Shown here one piece after another: positions 20,591 through 30,839 of a stretch of DNA of 64,000 nucleotides. Origin of the DNA: Sepioteuthis lessoniana (taxonomy: Eukaryota > Mollusca > Cephalopoda > Myopsida > Loliginidae); the NCBI GenBank assembly GCA_963585895.1, contig CAUZXS010004370.1:62001-126000 (forward strand), in the 5' to 3' direction. A model generated the notes under the pieces. The model did not search any database, was not told where the DNA came from, and was given only the letters and a program-made list of their open reading frames with translations. Position 1 is the first letter of the stretch; every line of letters starts with the position of its first letter. Both the position numbers and the translations under genes were made by a program.

Positions 20591-21255
20591 AAGTGGCGCC
20601 AAACTAACTAATCATGGTAATTGCCAGGCCAATTAACCTGAATATGTCTTGTAAGTTACATCCGTACTCTTTACAGAGGACACGGTCACCTACAACCTAA
20701 TGCACAAATACGTATATCGACAATAGAATAATATAAAATAAAATAGAATGAAAATACAAAAGACATCAATTGCCGTACTATCGTGTTTAGCATATTAATC
20801 GTTGAAGAATCTCAAAGCAATTTCATTCAGCGTTTATTTCTCTGTGCCGACAGAATACCTTGTCTCGGTTAAAAACTTTTCAAACAAAATATGCTTATTA
20901 TTCAATGAATTATTCGAATGACTAAAATCCCTTTTCCTGTTTTATCCAACAGCGTTCCGGTCGGTATACTCTTCGGGTTTCAGTGACCCAAGTTTACAGA
21001 TGCAATATATACACAAAGAAAGACAAGGATGCCGCGAATATTTACCTGTTATAATCTCCTTCATTCTCTAGACTAATGACTTTCTGGCCCCTCATCTGTC
21101 TGTCTAAAATTTGGGTGTTGCGAGACAGTTATGTATTGCAGGCCGGTGCCACTGGTTGCTGTTCATGCCGAAGAAAAACTAGATCGTTTAATGCTGATTT
21201 TCGAGGAAGAACCAACCTAGAATATAAGACAAACCTCAACCAAGCAAAAAACCAA

Positions 21256-21260
<5 letters not shown>

Positions 21261-21316
<56 letters not shown>
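21261..21316. repeat. (TC)n microsatellite
   Basis: About 28 TC units immediately upstream of a SINE-B. Confidence 0.95.
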
Positions 21317-21317
<1 letters not shown>

Positions 21318-21320
<3 letters not shown>

Positions 21321-21566
21321 ACCTATTGGTATAATGATTAGAGTGTCCGTCGATGGTCCGAGAAACTGGGGTTCAATCCCAGTCATACCAAAGACTCAAA
21401 AATAGTACTTGATGCCTCCTTGCTCAACACTATGTATTATAAGGCACGAATCAAGGATAAGTAGAGCAATTCGGGGCAGGAAGTGCCCTCCCATACACCT
21501 CAGTGTAGTAGCTATTGAAAAGTGAGATTTTATGTCACCTGTGACAACGGACAGACAACTTACTTA
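21318..21566 (+). mobile_element. SINE-B
   Basis: Box A-like TTGGTATAATGATTAGAGTG, box B GGGTTCAATCCC, then CATACCAAAGACTCAAAAAT, GTAGAGCAATTCGG and CACCTCAGTGTAGTAGC, with a decayed tail end before (TA)n at 21593-21637. Confidence 0.75.
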
Positions 21567-21592
21567 CAACTTATATATATATATGTATTCTG

Positions 21593-21637
<45 letters not shown>
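21593..21637. repeat. (TA)n microsatellite
   Basis: About 20 TA units. 21640-22440 after it is AT-rich DNA in which I see nothing definable. Confidence 0.9.
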
Positions 21638-21644
<7 letters not shown>

Positions 21645-22436
21645 TCTGTTCAGGTAACACACAAACAAAGGAGAGAGGTGGGCGACAAATCTAAAATCGA
21701 GATGAAGCTAAGAACTTTTTGAACTGCCCTCGGACACACACATTTATAAAGACAACAGTTAGGTTGGGTAAATCTGACAAGATGATTAAAAATAAGTGGA
21801 AAGGTAGATATACTAAAACAAAAACGACGGATTCAGTTTAAAATATTTCATTCTTTTTTATTGACAAATAAAAAAACAAATATCCTGAAATGAATCCGTT
21901 GTCTGTGTTTCAGTATATTCACATTCCCGTATGTATATATATAATCCAAAAATGAAAGTGAATTCCACTCTTCCCAAGGAAGTTTTAGGGTTTCGATGGT
22001 TTAAGCTTTTAAGAAAAAAGATTAGCAAATTCAGACTCTTGAAATCCCATTCTCTTTCCAAACAAAATTTTTACATTTTTTAGTCAATCTTAAAAGCGGG
22101 TGATGGGGCGTTCAAAATATTGGTACAAAAAGGGAGCTTAAAGGGGAAAATTATTTGAAAAATTACTGATCTAAATAGTTATATCGGTTAACTATTACAT
22201 TGAATGTCAAATGATTATTGGAGAATGGTTTTCCCAAGTACATACCCCATCAACTAACATGGCATGACATTGACGGAACATTTTATTTGGATATCTAGTG
22301 GTAGAATGGAACGCAGAGTGGATTGATAACTCTCCCCAAAAATGTTCGTGGGAAATGAATATAAACAACCGCAGAGGAATTCACACTTGACTCCTGACTT
22401 AGTTTTAGTTACACCCATTCGCGCCAAACAGTTATA

Positions 22437-22440
<4 letters not shown>

Positions 22441-22473
<33 letters not shown>
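22441..22473. repeat. (AT)n microsatellite
   Basis: Pure AT run. A short (TC)n (about 22634-22655) and an (AC)n (about 22733-22744) follow in otherwise unassigned sequence. Confidence 0.9.
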
Positions 22474-22476
<3 letters not shown>

Positions 22477-22939
22477 CCAATCCCTATACACGATCAAATA
22501 TATGTTAATATAGAGTTATGAAGACTTTGTTGCTCCCGTCTTCCGTGTATCTGGCTGCTGTAAAAATCAACGCTGTATATCCTTATATTTTTTATACAAT
22601 CATAGCCATTGTGATCTAATCGCAATCTCCCTCTCCTCTCTCTCTCTCTCTCTATCGCACTACTTCCAACTCTTTATTCTCTTCTCCCTCCCAATCTTTC
22701 TTTCTCTCTCAGTACGAACGCCACGTGATCATACACACACACACGCATACATATATAGATATAGATTATATCTAAGTAGAGAATTTGGTGAAGCCATATT
22801 ACATGAAATCGAAAATGATAGATTGCATGCATTTTTTTTTTTTAAATTCTATTGCACAAATTTGAGATTCTTGCCACACTGGCAATTAAGAAGAGGCTTT
22901 GTTGTTGCCTCAAACTGTTATAGTAATTTACGAAACTTT

Positions 22940-23050
22940 TTCCTTCGATGTGGCACAAGACTGAATGAATGTGGTATACCATGAGACTCGAACTCACTCT
23001 TGCTGGTTTACAAGTCAAGCTTGCTAACCGAGATTCCCTTGTCTCAGACT
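22940..23050 (-). mobile_element. SINE-D copy
   Basis: The minus strand reads CAAGGGAATCTCGGTTAGCA, AGCTTGACTTGTAAACCAGC, GTGAGTTCGAGTCTCATGG and TCTTGTGCCACATCG, the same head (box B GAGTTCGAGTC) and body start as 1869-1990. Confidence 0.6.
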
Positions 23051-23182
23051 ATTATAGTTTTGAGTTCAAGACGATAACCAAAAATATTTTCATATGCATT
23101 TTATGCAGAAATCCTGGGTATTCATGTCTGCACATTTTTAGTAGTTGAAAGTGTATTTACAAAAAAGAAAAAAAGAAAAAAA

Positions 23183-23184
<2 letters not shown>

Positions 23185-23237
<53 letters not shown>
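23185..23237. repeat. (AT)n microsatellite
   Basis: About 26 AT units. 23240-23670 after it is single-copy AT-rich sequence with no recognisable feature. Confidence 0.95.
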
Positions 23238-23239
<2 letters not shown>

Positions 23240-23689
23240 CTATTGCCTTAGAAGTTGGCAATAGGAAGCACTGTTTTTAATGGCATCTTTTTCGATTTTT
23301 CTACGAAAGCATGATTGTTTCAAAATATCAAACATTTTTCAGTAAATTTCACATGATTTGCACTTGTCAGCCACCAAAAATGTTAATGGCAGACCTCTGT
23401 TTGATTTGCCGCCATTTTGACTATCCTCAAAACAAATATTTTGCGTGATTAAAATAATTTTTTTCTATAAACCGACTCAAAAATATGCAGAGTTTACATT
23501 TATGGAAAAAATTCTGAAAAAAAAAATTTTTCCAAAAAAATTCTCTTAATTTATTGAATGACCTTCGCACCAGAACGTTTAATTTTTTGCAGGATTATAA
23601 ATATGTATTTTCTTTTTGGTTTTAGAAAGAAGAATTTACCAGTACAGCTCAAATCTATGACAGTCTCGGAATCACCGGGACAGATATAT

Positions 23690-24028
23690 TGATTTTAGAA
23701 ATAGCCAAATTCCAACCGCCCAGTCGGCTGCAGATGGGTAAGACCCTGCAACCCAACGAGTGTCCTGGATATGACATTAAACAATCTGATAGTGACGTTC
23801 CACTAATGCTGGAGCTTTGGGAAATGTAGAGTACCCGTTCATTACCATCGCTCCCTGGTCCACTTTGGCCCGGAGTGGTAGCAGCTGATAGGGTACTAAA
23901 CTGTATACTTATGCTAAACTGAAATGCTTGAAATAGAGCCGTTTTGATATTTAAACTGCAAACTGATACTAAAATAAATTGTTTCAAATAGAACTGAATT
24001 GTTTGAAATAGAACTGTTTTAACATTTA
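23690..24028 (-). mobile_element. Module C copy, core and subrepeats
   Basis: CAGTCGGCTGCAGATGGG, AACGAGTGTCCTGGATATG, CCCTGGTCCACTTTGGCCCG and GGAGTGGTAGCAGCTGATAG form the core. Two or three AACTGAATTGTTTGAAATAG-type subrepeats follow. Confidence 0.7.
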
Positions 24029-24640
24029 CGTGTTGCCTTCAATAAGTTTCCAGACCTTTTTGTACAGACATTTGAAATTATCGTAGACTCTTGGAAATTA
24101 ACTATGTTATTGCTATACATCTTATGAGATAACAGACCAATTTTTATGATTTCAGGTTCAAATGAACAGCTACAGCAGGAATTGGAATACATCCTACTAA
24201 AGCCTGATTGTCACAGCTGGTGGATTTCAAAATTGTAATCTGGACGTGAGGGCACCTTAGAAGAACGATATGCAATAAAATTCTGTTTTAAACTTTGAAA
24301 AAATGCCTCAGAAACGTATGGAATGCTTCAGACTGCTTTTGGAGCATCTTGCATGAATTGAACATCAGTTTTTGAGTGGCATAAGAGATTCAAGGAAAGC
24401 AGGGAGTCTGTGAGGGATGATTAGAGGTGTGGGAGGAGTAAGGAAGTCAATACACCAGAGTCGATTGGCCAAAGGGTTAGGGTTAAGGTTACTATGTTGA
24501 GGTTTTAAGGGAGTTCAGCAAGAGATTGCTAAGGAAGAGGCTAGCACTCTTCAAATCGGGTCAGTGGCATTTCCACCAGGAGAATGCACCAGTCCTCAAC
24601 TCCATCCTTGTCACTGACCATTTGACCAAGTTAATTAAAG
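24029..24640 (+). mobile_element. Internally deleted mariner-type transposon
   Basis: The left end GCCTTCAATAAGTTTCCAGA resembles mariner inverted repeats. After a non-coding lead the translation gives RYAIKFCFKL, NASETYGMLQTAFGASC and VFEWHKRFKESRESVRDD, the mariner N-terminal helix-turn-helix. After about VNTPES it jumps to a shifted-frame match of the catalytic end (KSGQWHFHQENAPV-like, then LVTDHLTK-like). The middle of the transposase is missing, a typical non-autonomous derivative. No right end seen. Confidence 0.7.
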
Positions 24641-24659
24641 TTAAAGAGCCAACCAGCTC

Positions 24660-24775
24660 TACTATTTACCCATAGCCGGAGGGAGAATAGTTCGATTTAT
24701 GCCTTTCCCAAGGGTATTAAGCACTTTGATAAACGCAAATAGTTTCATCCATGATTAGAACTCGGTTCTCAGTAT
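24660..24775 (-). mobile_element. SINE-A fragment
   Basis: CTATTTACCCATAGCCGG, ATGCCTTTCCCAAGGGTATT and GATTAGAACTCGG follow the minus-strand SINE-A middle, degraded. Confidence 0.5.
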
Positions 24776-24817
24776 TCATTTCTGATGACCAGAGTTGATA
24801 TCCTAGATTAGGCTGCT

Positions 24818-25000
24818 TGCATTTCATATAGCACTAATACCTATGCGAAAGATACGAAGGTATGACTGTTCTTCTCCAGTAAATAGCGAGGCACACTTGG
24901 TACTTTAACCTACGTAAACAAGTGTAGGAGAAAGAAAAAACTCTGAGTTCAAACCTATTAAACTCCACTTAATGATTAGCCCTGTGCCGCATTTTGTTCC
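24818..25000 (+). mobile_element. SINE-F body, head truncated
   Basis: GCATTTCATATAGCACTAAT, TCCAGTAAATAGCGAGG, AAACTCTGAGTTCAAACC and TTAAACTCCACTTAATG, then CCCTGTGCCGCAT match the SINE-F copies at 30203 and 47184. Confidence 0.6.
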
Positions 25001-25046
25001 TGTGCTGGGGTACATCTATATATATATATATATATATTGTTTTATA

Positions 25047-26142
25047 GTATTGTATTTGTTTAGAGGGCTATTGCAATGCTAAGTGATTATTCGGGTCTAA
25101 TTGATTTCGAAGTAAAAACTTCATCATCAGAGGGTTTTTTTATGAACTCGGTGTTATGTTCAAATTTTTTGGGACGTTGTTTACAACGTCCAAAAAACAA
25201 ATTAAAACTTCATCATTGTTTACAATGTCTAAAAGCAAATGAAGACTTCATCATTGTTTACAACGTCCAAAAACAAATTAAAACTTCATCAGTGTTTACA
25301 ACCTATAAAAACAAATTAAAACTTCATCATAGTTTACAACATCCAAAAAACAAATTAAAACTTCATCATTGTTTACAACGTCCAAAAACAAATTAAAACG
25401 TCATCAGTGTTTACAACGTCCAAAAACAAATTAAAACTTCTTCCTTTTTTACGACGTCCAAAAACAAATTAAAAGTTCATCATTGTTTATAACGTCCAAA
25501 AACAAATTAAAACTTCATCATTGTTTACAATCTCTAAAAACAAATTAAAACTTCATCATTGTTTATAACGTGCAAAAATAAATTAAAACTTCATCATTGT
25601 TTAAAACGTCCAAAAACAAATTAAAACTTCATCATTTTTTACAAAGTCCAAAAACAAATTAAAACTTCATCATTGTTTACAACGTCCAAAAATAAATAAA
25701 ACTACATCATTGTTTACAACATCCAAAAACAAATTAAAACTTCATCTTTGTTTACAACGTCTAAAAATGAATGAAAACTTCATCATTGTTTACCATATCC
25801 AAAAACAAATTAAAATTTTATCGTTGATTACAACGTCCAAAAATAAATTAAAACTTCATCATTGTTTACAACGTCCAAAAACTAATTAAGACTTCATCAT
25901 TTTTTACGACGTCCAAAAACGAATTAAAACTTCATCATTGTTTACAACGTCCAAAAACTAATTAAAACTTCATCATTGATTACGACGTCCAAAAACGAAT
26001 GTAAACTTCATCCTTTTTTACGACGTCCAAAAACAAAATTGAACATACAGCACCGAGTTCATATTTTAAAAAATTGTCTGATGATGAAGTTTTTACTTCA
26101 AAATTAATTGCAATAACCCTCTAAACTAATGCAATACAATAA
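25047..26142. mobile_element. Foldback/MITE-like element with long inverted ends around a satellite array
   Basis: The left end TTTAGAGGGCTATTGCAAT returns inverted at the right end as ATTGCAATAACCCTCTAAA. The match continues inward over about 130 bp: GAAGTAAAAACTTCATCATC, GAACTCGGTG and ATGTTCAA on the left against their complements on the right. It also extends a little outward (TATTGTATT). Between the ends lies a 38-bp tandem array. No coding capacity. The ends fit a non-autonomous DNA transposon, but I cannot assign a superfamily. Short outer flanks are also partly inverted copies, so the true boundary is uncertain. Confidence 0.8.
25180..26035 (+). repeat. 38-bp satellite, about 22 copies
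   Basis: Unit: AAATTAAAACTTCATCATTG then TTTACAACGTCCAAAAAC. Copies differ by a few bases each. The CTTCATCAT string also occurs in the inverted ends, so the array probably grew from the element's own end. The 106-codon open frame across the start is a by-product of the period. Confidence 0.9.
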
Positions 26143-26218
26143 GATAAATTAATTCGAGCAATGCTTCGCGCAAATTAAAAAAATACAGTCAGTCCATAAT
26201 GATACAAATAACGAAAGA

Positions 26219-26220
<2 letters not shown>

Positions 26221-26266
<46 letters not shown>

Positions 26267-26326
26267 TCTTGCTTCCAACTGGTATATATATATATATATA
26301 TACCAGTTTGAAGCAAGAGAAATATT
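26221..26326. repeat. (AT)n run beside a 26-bp-arm hairpin with an (AT)n loop
   Basis: After (AT)n at 26221-26258, AATATTTCTCTTGCTTCC... (26259-26284) is the reverse complement of 26301-26326 with one mismatch. The loop is again (TA)n. Confidence 0.9.
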
Positions 26327-26879
26327 TTTGTTGAATTTAGAATATTTCCGATGACAATTTGAATTTGCAAGAATAACTGCTGAAGGAAAGGGATTCAGTA
26401 GAATTTATGAGGCTTCAAATGCTTGTCTCAGCAGCTTAAAAGCCAAATGTATATTTACTGTTATTTGATCCTCATATATCTTCACCCTTTCTGGAGATGA
26501 GTTGAATCTCGCTGGCACTACTCACAGACTCAAAAAAAAAATCCACATCAAAATTAAATAAACCCATATGAGCCTGGGAAAAGACCAAATGAGATGGGTT
26601 TAATGAGGAAATAAAAGATTGTGCATCGTCAATCTTTAAAAAGAATGGGTTTGGCTGCTTTGAAAATTTGCATTTCTAGTTCCTACCTGACATGGAACGG
26701 CTCATTTAAAAAAAATCTTAATTCAATCGTTTCATTTGATATTGTGACGGGGAAATTGATTAAAATCCCTAAACGGGACTTTATTTTCGCACGTGTGAAG
26801 ACGGGGCAGGTTGGCACTTGATCCCCTACAGAAATAAGTCCTGTTCAGAGTTCTTTTCTCAGGCAGATAAGAACTGGCA

Positions 26880-27790
26880 TATTACGTGAGGGAATAATTT
26901 AGGGCCAGACTGGCCACCGCTGGCAAAGGGGTCCAAAATTTCACACTATCACACACCCACCAGGCCGCTAAACTTCTTTCCCTTAGATAATAGAAGAATA
27001 CGGGCCTATAGGTCTTAGTTGTAATAATATTAATATTGCTATAGTCGGCAACTCCGGTTTCCCGTGTGATACTTTAGGAATTAATAGGACAGTTCTAAGC
27101 AAGATAATGTAAGGCGAATAGAAGCTGAAAGGAAAGCATGGAATAATAACATAGACCACATGGTAAAATGAAAATACATAGGTTCTTTACTACGGTTATA
27201 TATATATATACGTTCAAAATGTCAAAGATATATAATAGGATAGTCCATGAATATAAATGTCTTTTCCTGGCTTTTATCCTTTTTCCAAATTGAGAGAGAG
27301 AGTGGTAACAAAATTTGGGTGTAACGGAAAAATGTCCCAAAGTTACTTATCTTATTTTTTTGACGGGGTTCCACTGGAGAATTTCTCTTCTTTCACGGGC
27401 TAATAGACTTTGTACTGTTTTTAATGCTGGCTTGAAGGATTTTGGAGTTCTTCGTGTCTCAGTCTTTTTGTCTTTAGCCCGGAGTAAAATGGCTATCGTC
27501 CGTCTGCCACGAGCGTTGCTCAAAAACTACCTTTTTTTGTATTTACTTCCGTTGAGGGGAAGGGAACCCCACTTCCGTTTTGGGGTCCCCCGCCAATCAT
27601 TTGGCTTCATTTTCTCCTTCCTCTTCCGATGTCCGGCGACCCAAGGTCACTTAGGTGCGAACATCTGTGTGACCCACATTCATTTCTAACGGTCACTTTT
27701 TGACTGCTAGATAATTTTAGTTCAACGGGGGGAGAGTATCATTCCCACCTCCTCGTCTCCGTGAGCCATCACGTGACAATATTTAGTTGT
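26880..27790. other. Single-copy stretch, no gene recognised
   Basis: Part of it (27310-27760) is less AT-rich. A 124-codon forward open frame (27315-27689) has no domain, signal or composition that I would call coding. No repeat family matched. Confidence 0.4.
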
Positions 27791-27795
27791 ACATA

Positions 27796-28022
27796 GAGTG
27801 TTCGCCAATGGTCGGGGAGACTGGGTTCAATCCCAGGCCGTGTCATATCAAAGTTTCAAAAAATGGTATTTGATGCCGGCTTGCTTAACACAGCATTATA
27901 TGGTAAGGATCAACGGTAAAGTGGAGCAATTCAGGGAATGGAGTAGCGCCTTTCCTTCCCTATACTTCGGTGTAATAGCTATTGAAAACTCTTGGCTAAG
28001 GTCGCCAACTTTACAACTTATA
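27796..28022 (+). mobile_element. SINE-B
   Basis: Box B GGGTTCAATCCC, then GCATTATATGGTAAGG, AAAGTGGAGCAATTCAGGG, CTTCGGTGTAATAGCTATTG and GGTCGCCAACTTTAC. Confidence 0.75.
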
Positions 28023-28056
28023 TATATATATACAAGTTAAGATCACGTTGACGGAA

Positions 28057-28174
28057 AGTCAACGGTGCATGGTGACGGTTAGTTTCTCGTTTGTACAATC
28101 ATCTAACCTATGGGATCATTTCTGCCTGATGATTGTTCAGTTGAGAAACTGACAGTCAACAAGCACCGTTGACT
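28057..28174. repeat. Imperfect foldback, about 48-bp arms
   Basis: AGTCAACGGTGCATGGTGAC...CAATCATC is the imperfect inverse of GATGATTGTTCAGTTGAG...GCACCGTTGACT, around a loop of about 22 bp. It lies between two oppositely oriented SINE-B copies. Confidence 0.75.
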
Positions 28175-28284
28175 CTGTGTCTACTTATTACAAACTTAGA
28201 CCTACATATGTTCAATCACTGATATAGTGCACATTTTTTTGATTAACAGAGAAAATCAAATTACTAATTCTGATAAACAATTGG

Positions 28285-28530
28285 CCGCCCGTTGACAAAG
28301 ACGACCCGAAGACTGCCTTTTCAATAGCTATAACACCGAGGTGTAGGAAGGGCCCTACACGTTTCCTTGGATTGCTCGACTTATCTTTTGATCCGTACCT
28401 TATAATGCTGAGTTTTAAGTAAGGAGACATGAAGTGCCGTTTTTTGAGTCTTTTGTATGACTCGACCCGGGATTGAGCCCTGCTTTCCTGGACCATTGGC
28501 GAACACTCTACCACTGTGCCAATGGGCCGG
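28285..28530 (-). mobile_element. SINE-B
   Basis: Reverse complement of the family: CTTTTCAATAGCTATAACAC, CGAGGTGTAGGAAGGGCCC, CCTTATAATGCTGAG, TTTTTTGAGTCTTTTGTATG, GGGATTGAGCCC and CCACTGTGCCAATGGGCC. Confidence 0.75.
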
Positions 28531-28779
28531 TAATTAATCACAATAGTTAACAATAATTATATAAATGGAGATTATATCTGTTTGAAACCAAAACTTCGTC
28601 TCTGCCGACATCATAATTCTCTTAGTTATTTTCGTTATATTCTCAATTATTTTATAATTGTTCAAATACCAATCAGTAAGAGAATTATTTCATATTATCA
28701 ATAACGATGACGTTATCTATTTATGACTGACGTGCAGTTGTATTTATAAATACATTAGATAATGGTTTACCATCTGAAC

Positions 28780-29255
28780 GGGAAGATTAATTTGCTTTTA
28801 GTCGTAAAAATTAGATTTTGATTAGTATTTACTAGATATTATTGATTTCTAATTGTTTCATTTTATATTCATAAATTCCGTCGATAAATCTTAAAAGATA
28901 TCCCATCAATTTTTACGCTTTAGTTATATAGTTAAATTAAGAAAATGTATAAAAGCTGCGAGTAGTAGGAAGAGCTAGCAATCAAGCTATATTCCCTCGA
29001 TTTCATATTCAATTTTTAATTCTATCAAATGGTATTTTTTATTATCATAAATTGGTATAAAAGAAATCCAGTGTATCATTTTCTTTAGGAAGCAATTAAG
29101 ATAAAAAAAAATGATAAGTGTAATCTTTGTATATACGTTTTAAGTAAGTTTCGTTTATTTTTGATTTGATATATCTTCATACATTAAAACTTCAATATTT
29201 GCACTGGAAGGGCGTATATTTTTACTCGTATTTACATCTTATTATATTGTATTAA
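28780..29255. repeat. AT-rich block matching 33960-34655
   Basis: AGATTAATTTGC, CTAAAAATT-type strings, GATTTCTAATTGT and CCGTCGATAAATCTTAAAAG occur in the same order in both blocks, and both run directly into a forward SINE-B. About 30 percent divergence by eye. Confidence 0.6.
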
Positions 29256-29257
29256 CT

Positions 29258-29520
29258 GTGCCATTGGACTAATGAGCAGAGTGTTCGCAATGTGTCGGGA
29301 GACCGGGGTTCAATCCCAGGTCGAGTCATACCAAAAACTCTAAAAATGGTACTTGATGCTGCATTGTTTAACGCTCAGCATTATAAGGTACGTATCAAAG
29401 GTAAAGTGGAGCAATCCAGGGTTAGGAGTGACGCCCTCCCCTACACCTCGGTATTGTAGCTATTGAAAAGGCAGCCATCGGGTTACCCTCGACTAAGGTC
29501 ACCAACTTTGCTTTTTAACT
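29258..29520 (+). mobile_element. SINE-B, full length
   Basis: GTGCCATTGGACTAATGAGC gives the 5' start. Box B GGGGTTCAATCCC, GCATTATAAGGTACG, AAAGTGGAGCAATCC, CACCTCGGTATTGTAGC and AAGGTCACCAACTTTGC follow. Confidence 0.8.
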
Positions 29521-29548
29521 TATATTGTATTATATTGTATTATATACA

Positions 29549-29594
29549 AGAGAGAGAAAGAGAGAGAGAAAGAGGGAGAGGGAGAGAGAGAGAG

Positions 29595-29641
<47 letters not shown>
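29549..29641. repeat. (GA)n then (GT)n compound microsatellite
   Basis: A GA-rich run passes into about 21 GT units. Confidence 0.9.
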
Positions 29642-29643
<2 letters not shown>

Positions 29644-29842
29644 TGGGGTATATGTGTGATGCTTTATGTATATATTTTCTTAGTTTAGTACAATCTGGCT
29701 CCTAGCCAAATGAAATAAACAATAGCTAGTAGGAATGCATTCTTAATGAGAAACCCAAATAAGCAAAGGCAGATTTCCTTTAAAATCGGCATTGGAAATA
29801 CTATTTTGGGGAGGGTTGCTTGAAAAGCAGCAACCATCCTGA

Positions 29843-30100
29843 GCAGAAAATCACAACAGTTCTACGAATAAATATATATTTTGTAACGTGTACAGTTTTG
29901 TCGTAGGTTGGCTTATTCTTATTCATTTATTTCTTTTATTAAGTAATACCGAAGGAAGGCCAATTATTGCAGCGGTTAGTAAAAGGCAATATCCAATGTC
30001 TAGCAGAAGGCAAAATCAATATCGCGTAGGAATATGGTTTGTCAAGGACAAATTTTACTCAGATGATGAAATGAGAATCGAGATGGAAAAAAGTAGCTAG
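29843..30100 (+). CDS. Unrecognised open frame resembling a secreted-peptide exon
   Basis: The frame is open from 29843 to a TAG at 30098-30100. No in-frame ATG precedes the hydrophobic part, so it could only be an internal or last exon. A splice-acceptor-like GTGTACAG ends at 29895. Downstream it encodes FVVGWLILIHLFLLLSNTEG, which looks like a signal peptide core. Then come RPIIAAVS-KR-QYPMSS-RR and NQYRVGIWFVKDKFYSDDEM with an acidic end. Two dibasic sites after a signal-like segment are the hallmark of a neuropeptide precursor. I recognise no known peptide family. In sequence this AT-rich a chance frame of this length is quite possible, and it lies among SINEs. Confidence 0.25.
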   Translation, partial: AENHNSSTNKYIFCNVYSFVVGWLILIHLFLLLSNTEGRPIIAAVSKRQYPMSSRRQNQYRVGIWFVKDKFYSDDEMRIEMEKSS

Positions 30101-30151
30101 TATTGTTGTAATTATGCGACATTAGCAATACATTTGTCCTGTTCATATGAT

Positions 30152-30200
<49 letters not shown>

Positions 30201-30201
30201 G
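30152..30201. repeat. (TC)n(TA)n microsatellite
   Basis: About 14 TC units then 11 TA units. Confidence 0.9.
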
Positions 30202-30202
30202 G

Positions 30203-30443
30203 AGGTGCTCGTGGTGTAATGGCGTGGCTGTTTACATTTCACACAGCGCTAATATTCTTGTGAAAGGTATGAATAGAACAATTCTTACTTCCAGCTTCGG
30301 GTAAATAGTAGGCGAGATTGGACTCTTGAAATTTGCTATGGCAACCGGTCAGGGAGAAGGAAAACTCTGAATCCAAACCTGTTAAACTACGCTTAAAAAC
30401 TGACCTTGTCTCGCATCTTGGTTGTGTGCAGCGGTTTGTACAC

Positions 30444-30445
<2 letters not shown>
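30203..30445 (+). mobile_element. SINE-F
   Basis: Head GTGCTCGTGGTGTAATGG (box A), then TTACATTTCACACAGCGC, GGGTAAATAGTAGGCGAG, GGAAAACTCTGAATCCAAAC, CTGTTAAACTACGC and CTTGTCTCGCATCTTGG. Part of the tRNA-like head is lost. Confidence 0.7.

Positions 30446-30448
<3 letters not shown>

Positions 30449-30502
<54 letters not shown>
30449..30502. repeat. (TA)n microsatellite
   Basis: About 26 TA units at the SINE-F 3' end. Confidence 0.95.
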
Positions 30503-30508
<6 letters not shown>

Positions 30509-30600
30509 AGTGTTGGTTGTCACTAAATCACTTTGTGGGTATGTGTCGAACCAAGTGCAATATAATATGGAGAGTGCTCAATATCTAGGATAGAGCTATC

Positions 30601-30601
<1 letters not shown>

Positions 30602-30670
<69 letters not shown>

Positions 30671-30697
30671 CCAACGGCTCTGTACAAGAAGGATGTG

Positions 30698-30783
<86 letters not shown>
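30602..30783. repeat. Two (TA)n(TG)n tracts in tandem
   Basis: TA then TG at 30602-30671 and again at 30701-30783, separated by about 30 bp of unique sequence. Confidence 0.9.
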
Positions 30784-30784
<1 letters not shown>

Positions 30785-30839
30785 CTGTTTCTATGTTGGT
30801 GATGGAAAATGTTTATTGAATTAAAATACATTTAGATTT

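Noticed and set aside
25180-26035. 38-bp array as a CRISPR
   Set aside because: Unique spacers are absent. The whole 38 bp repeats in direct tandem, and the sequence is eukaryotic.
27315-27689. 124-codon forward frame in a GC-richer stretch
   Set aside because: No recognisable domain, no signal peptide. Composition and context give no support for a gene.
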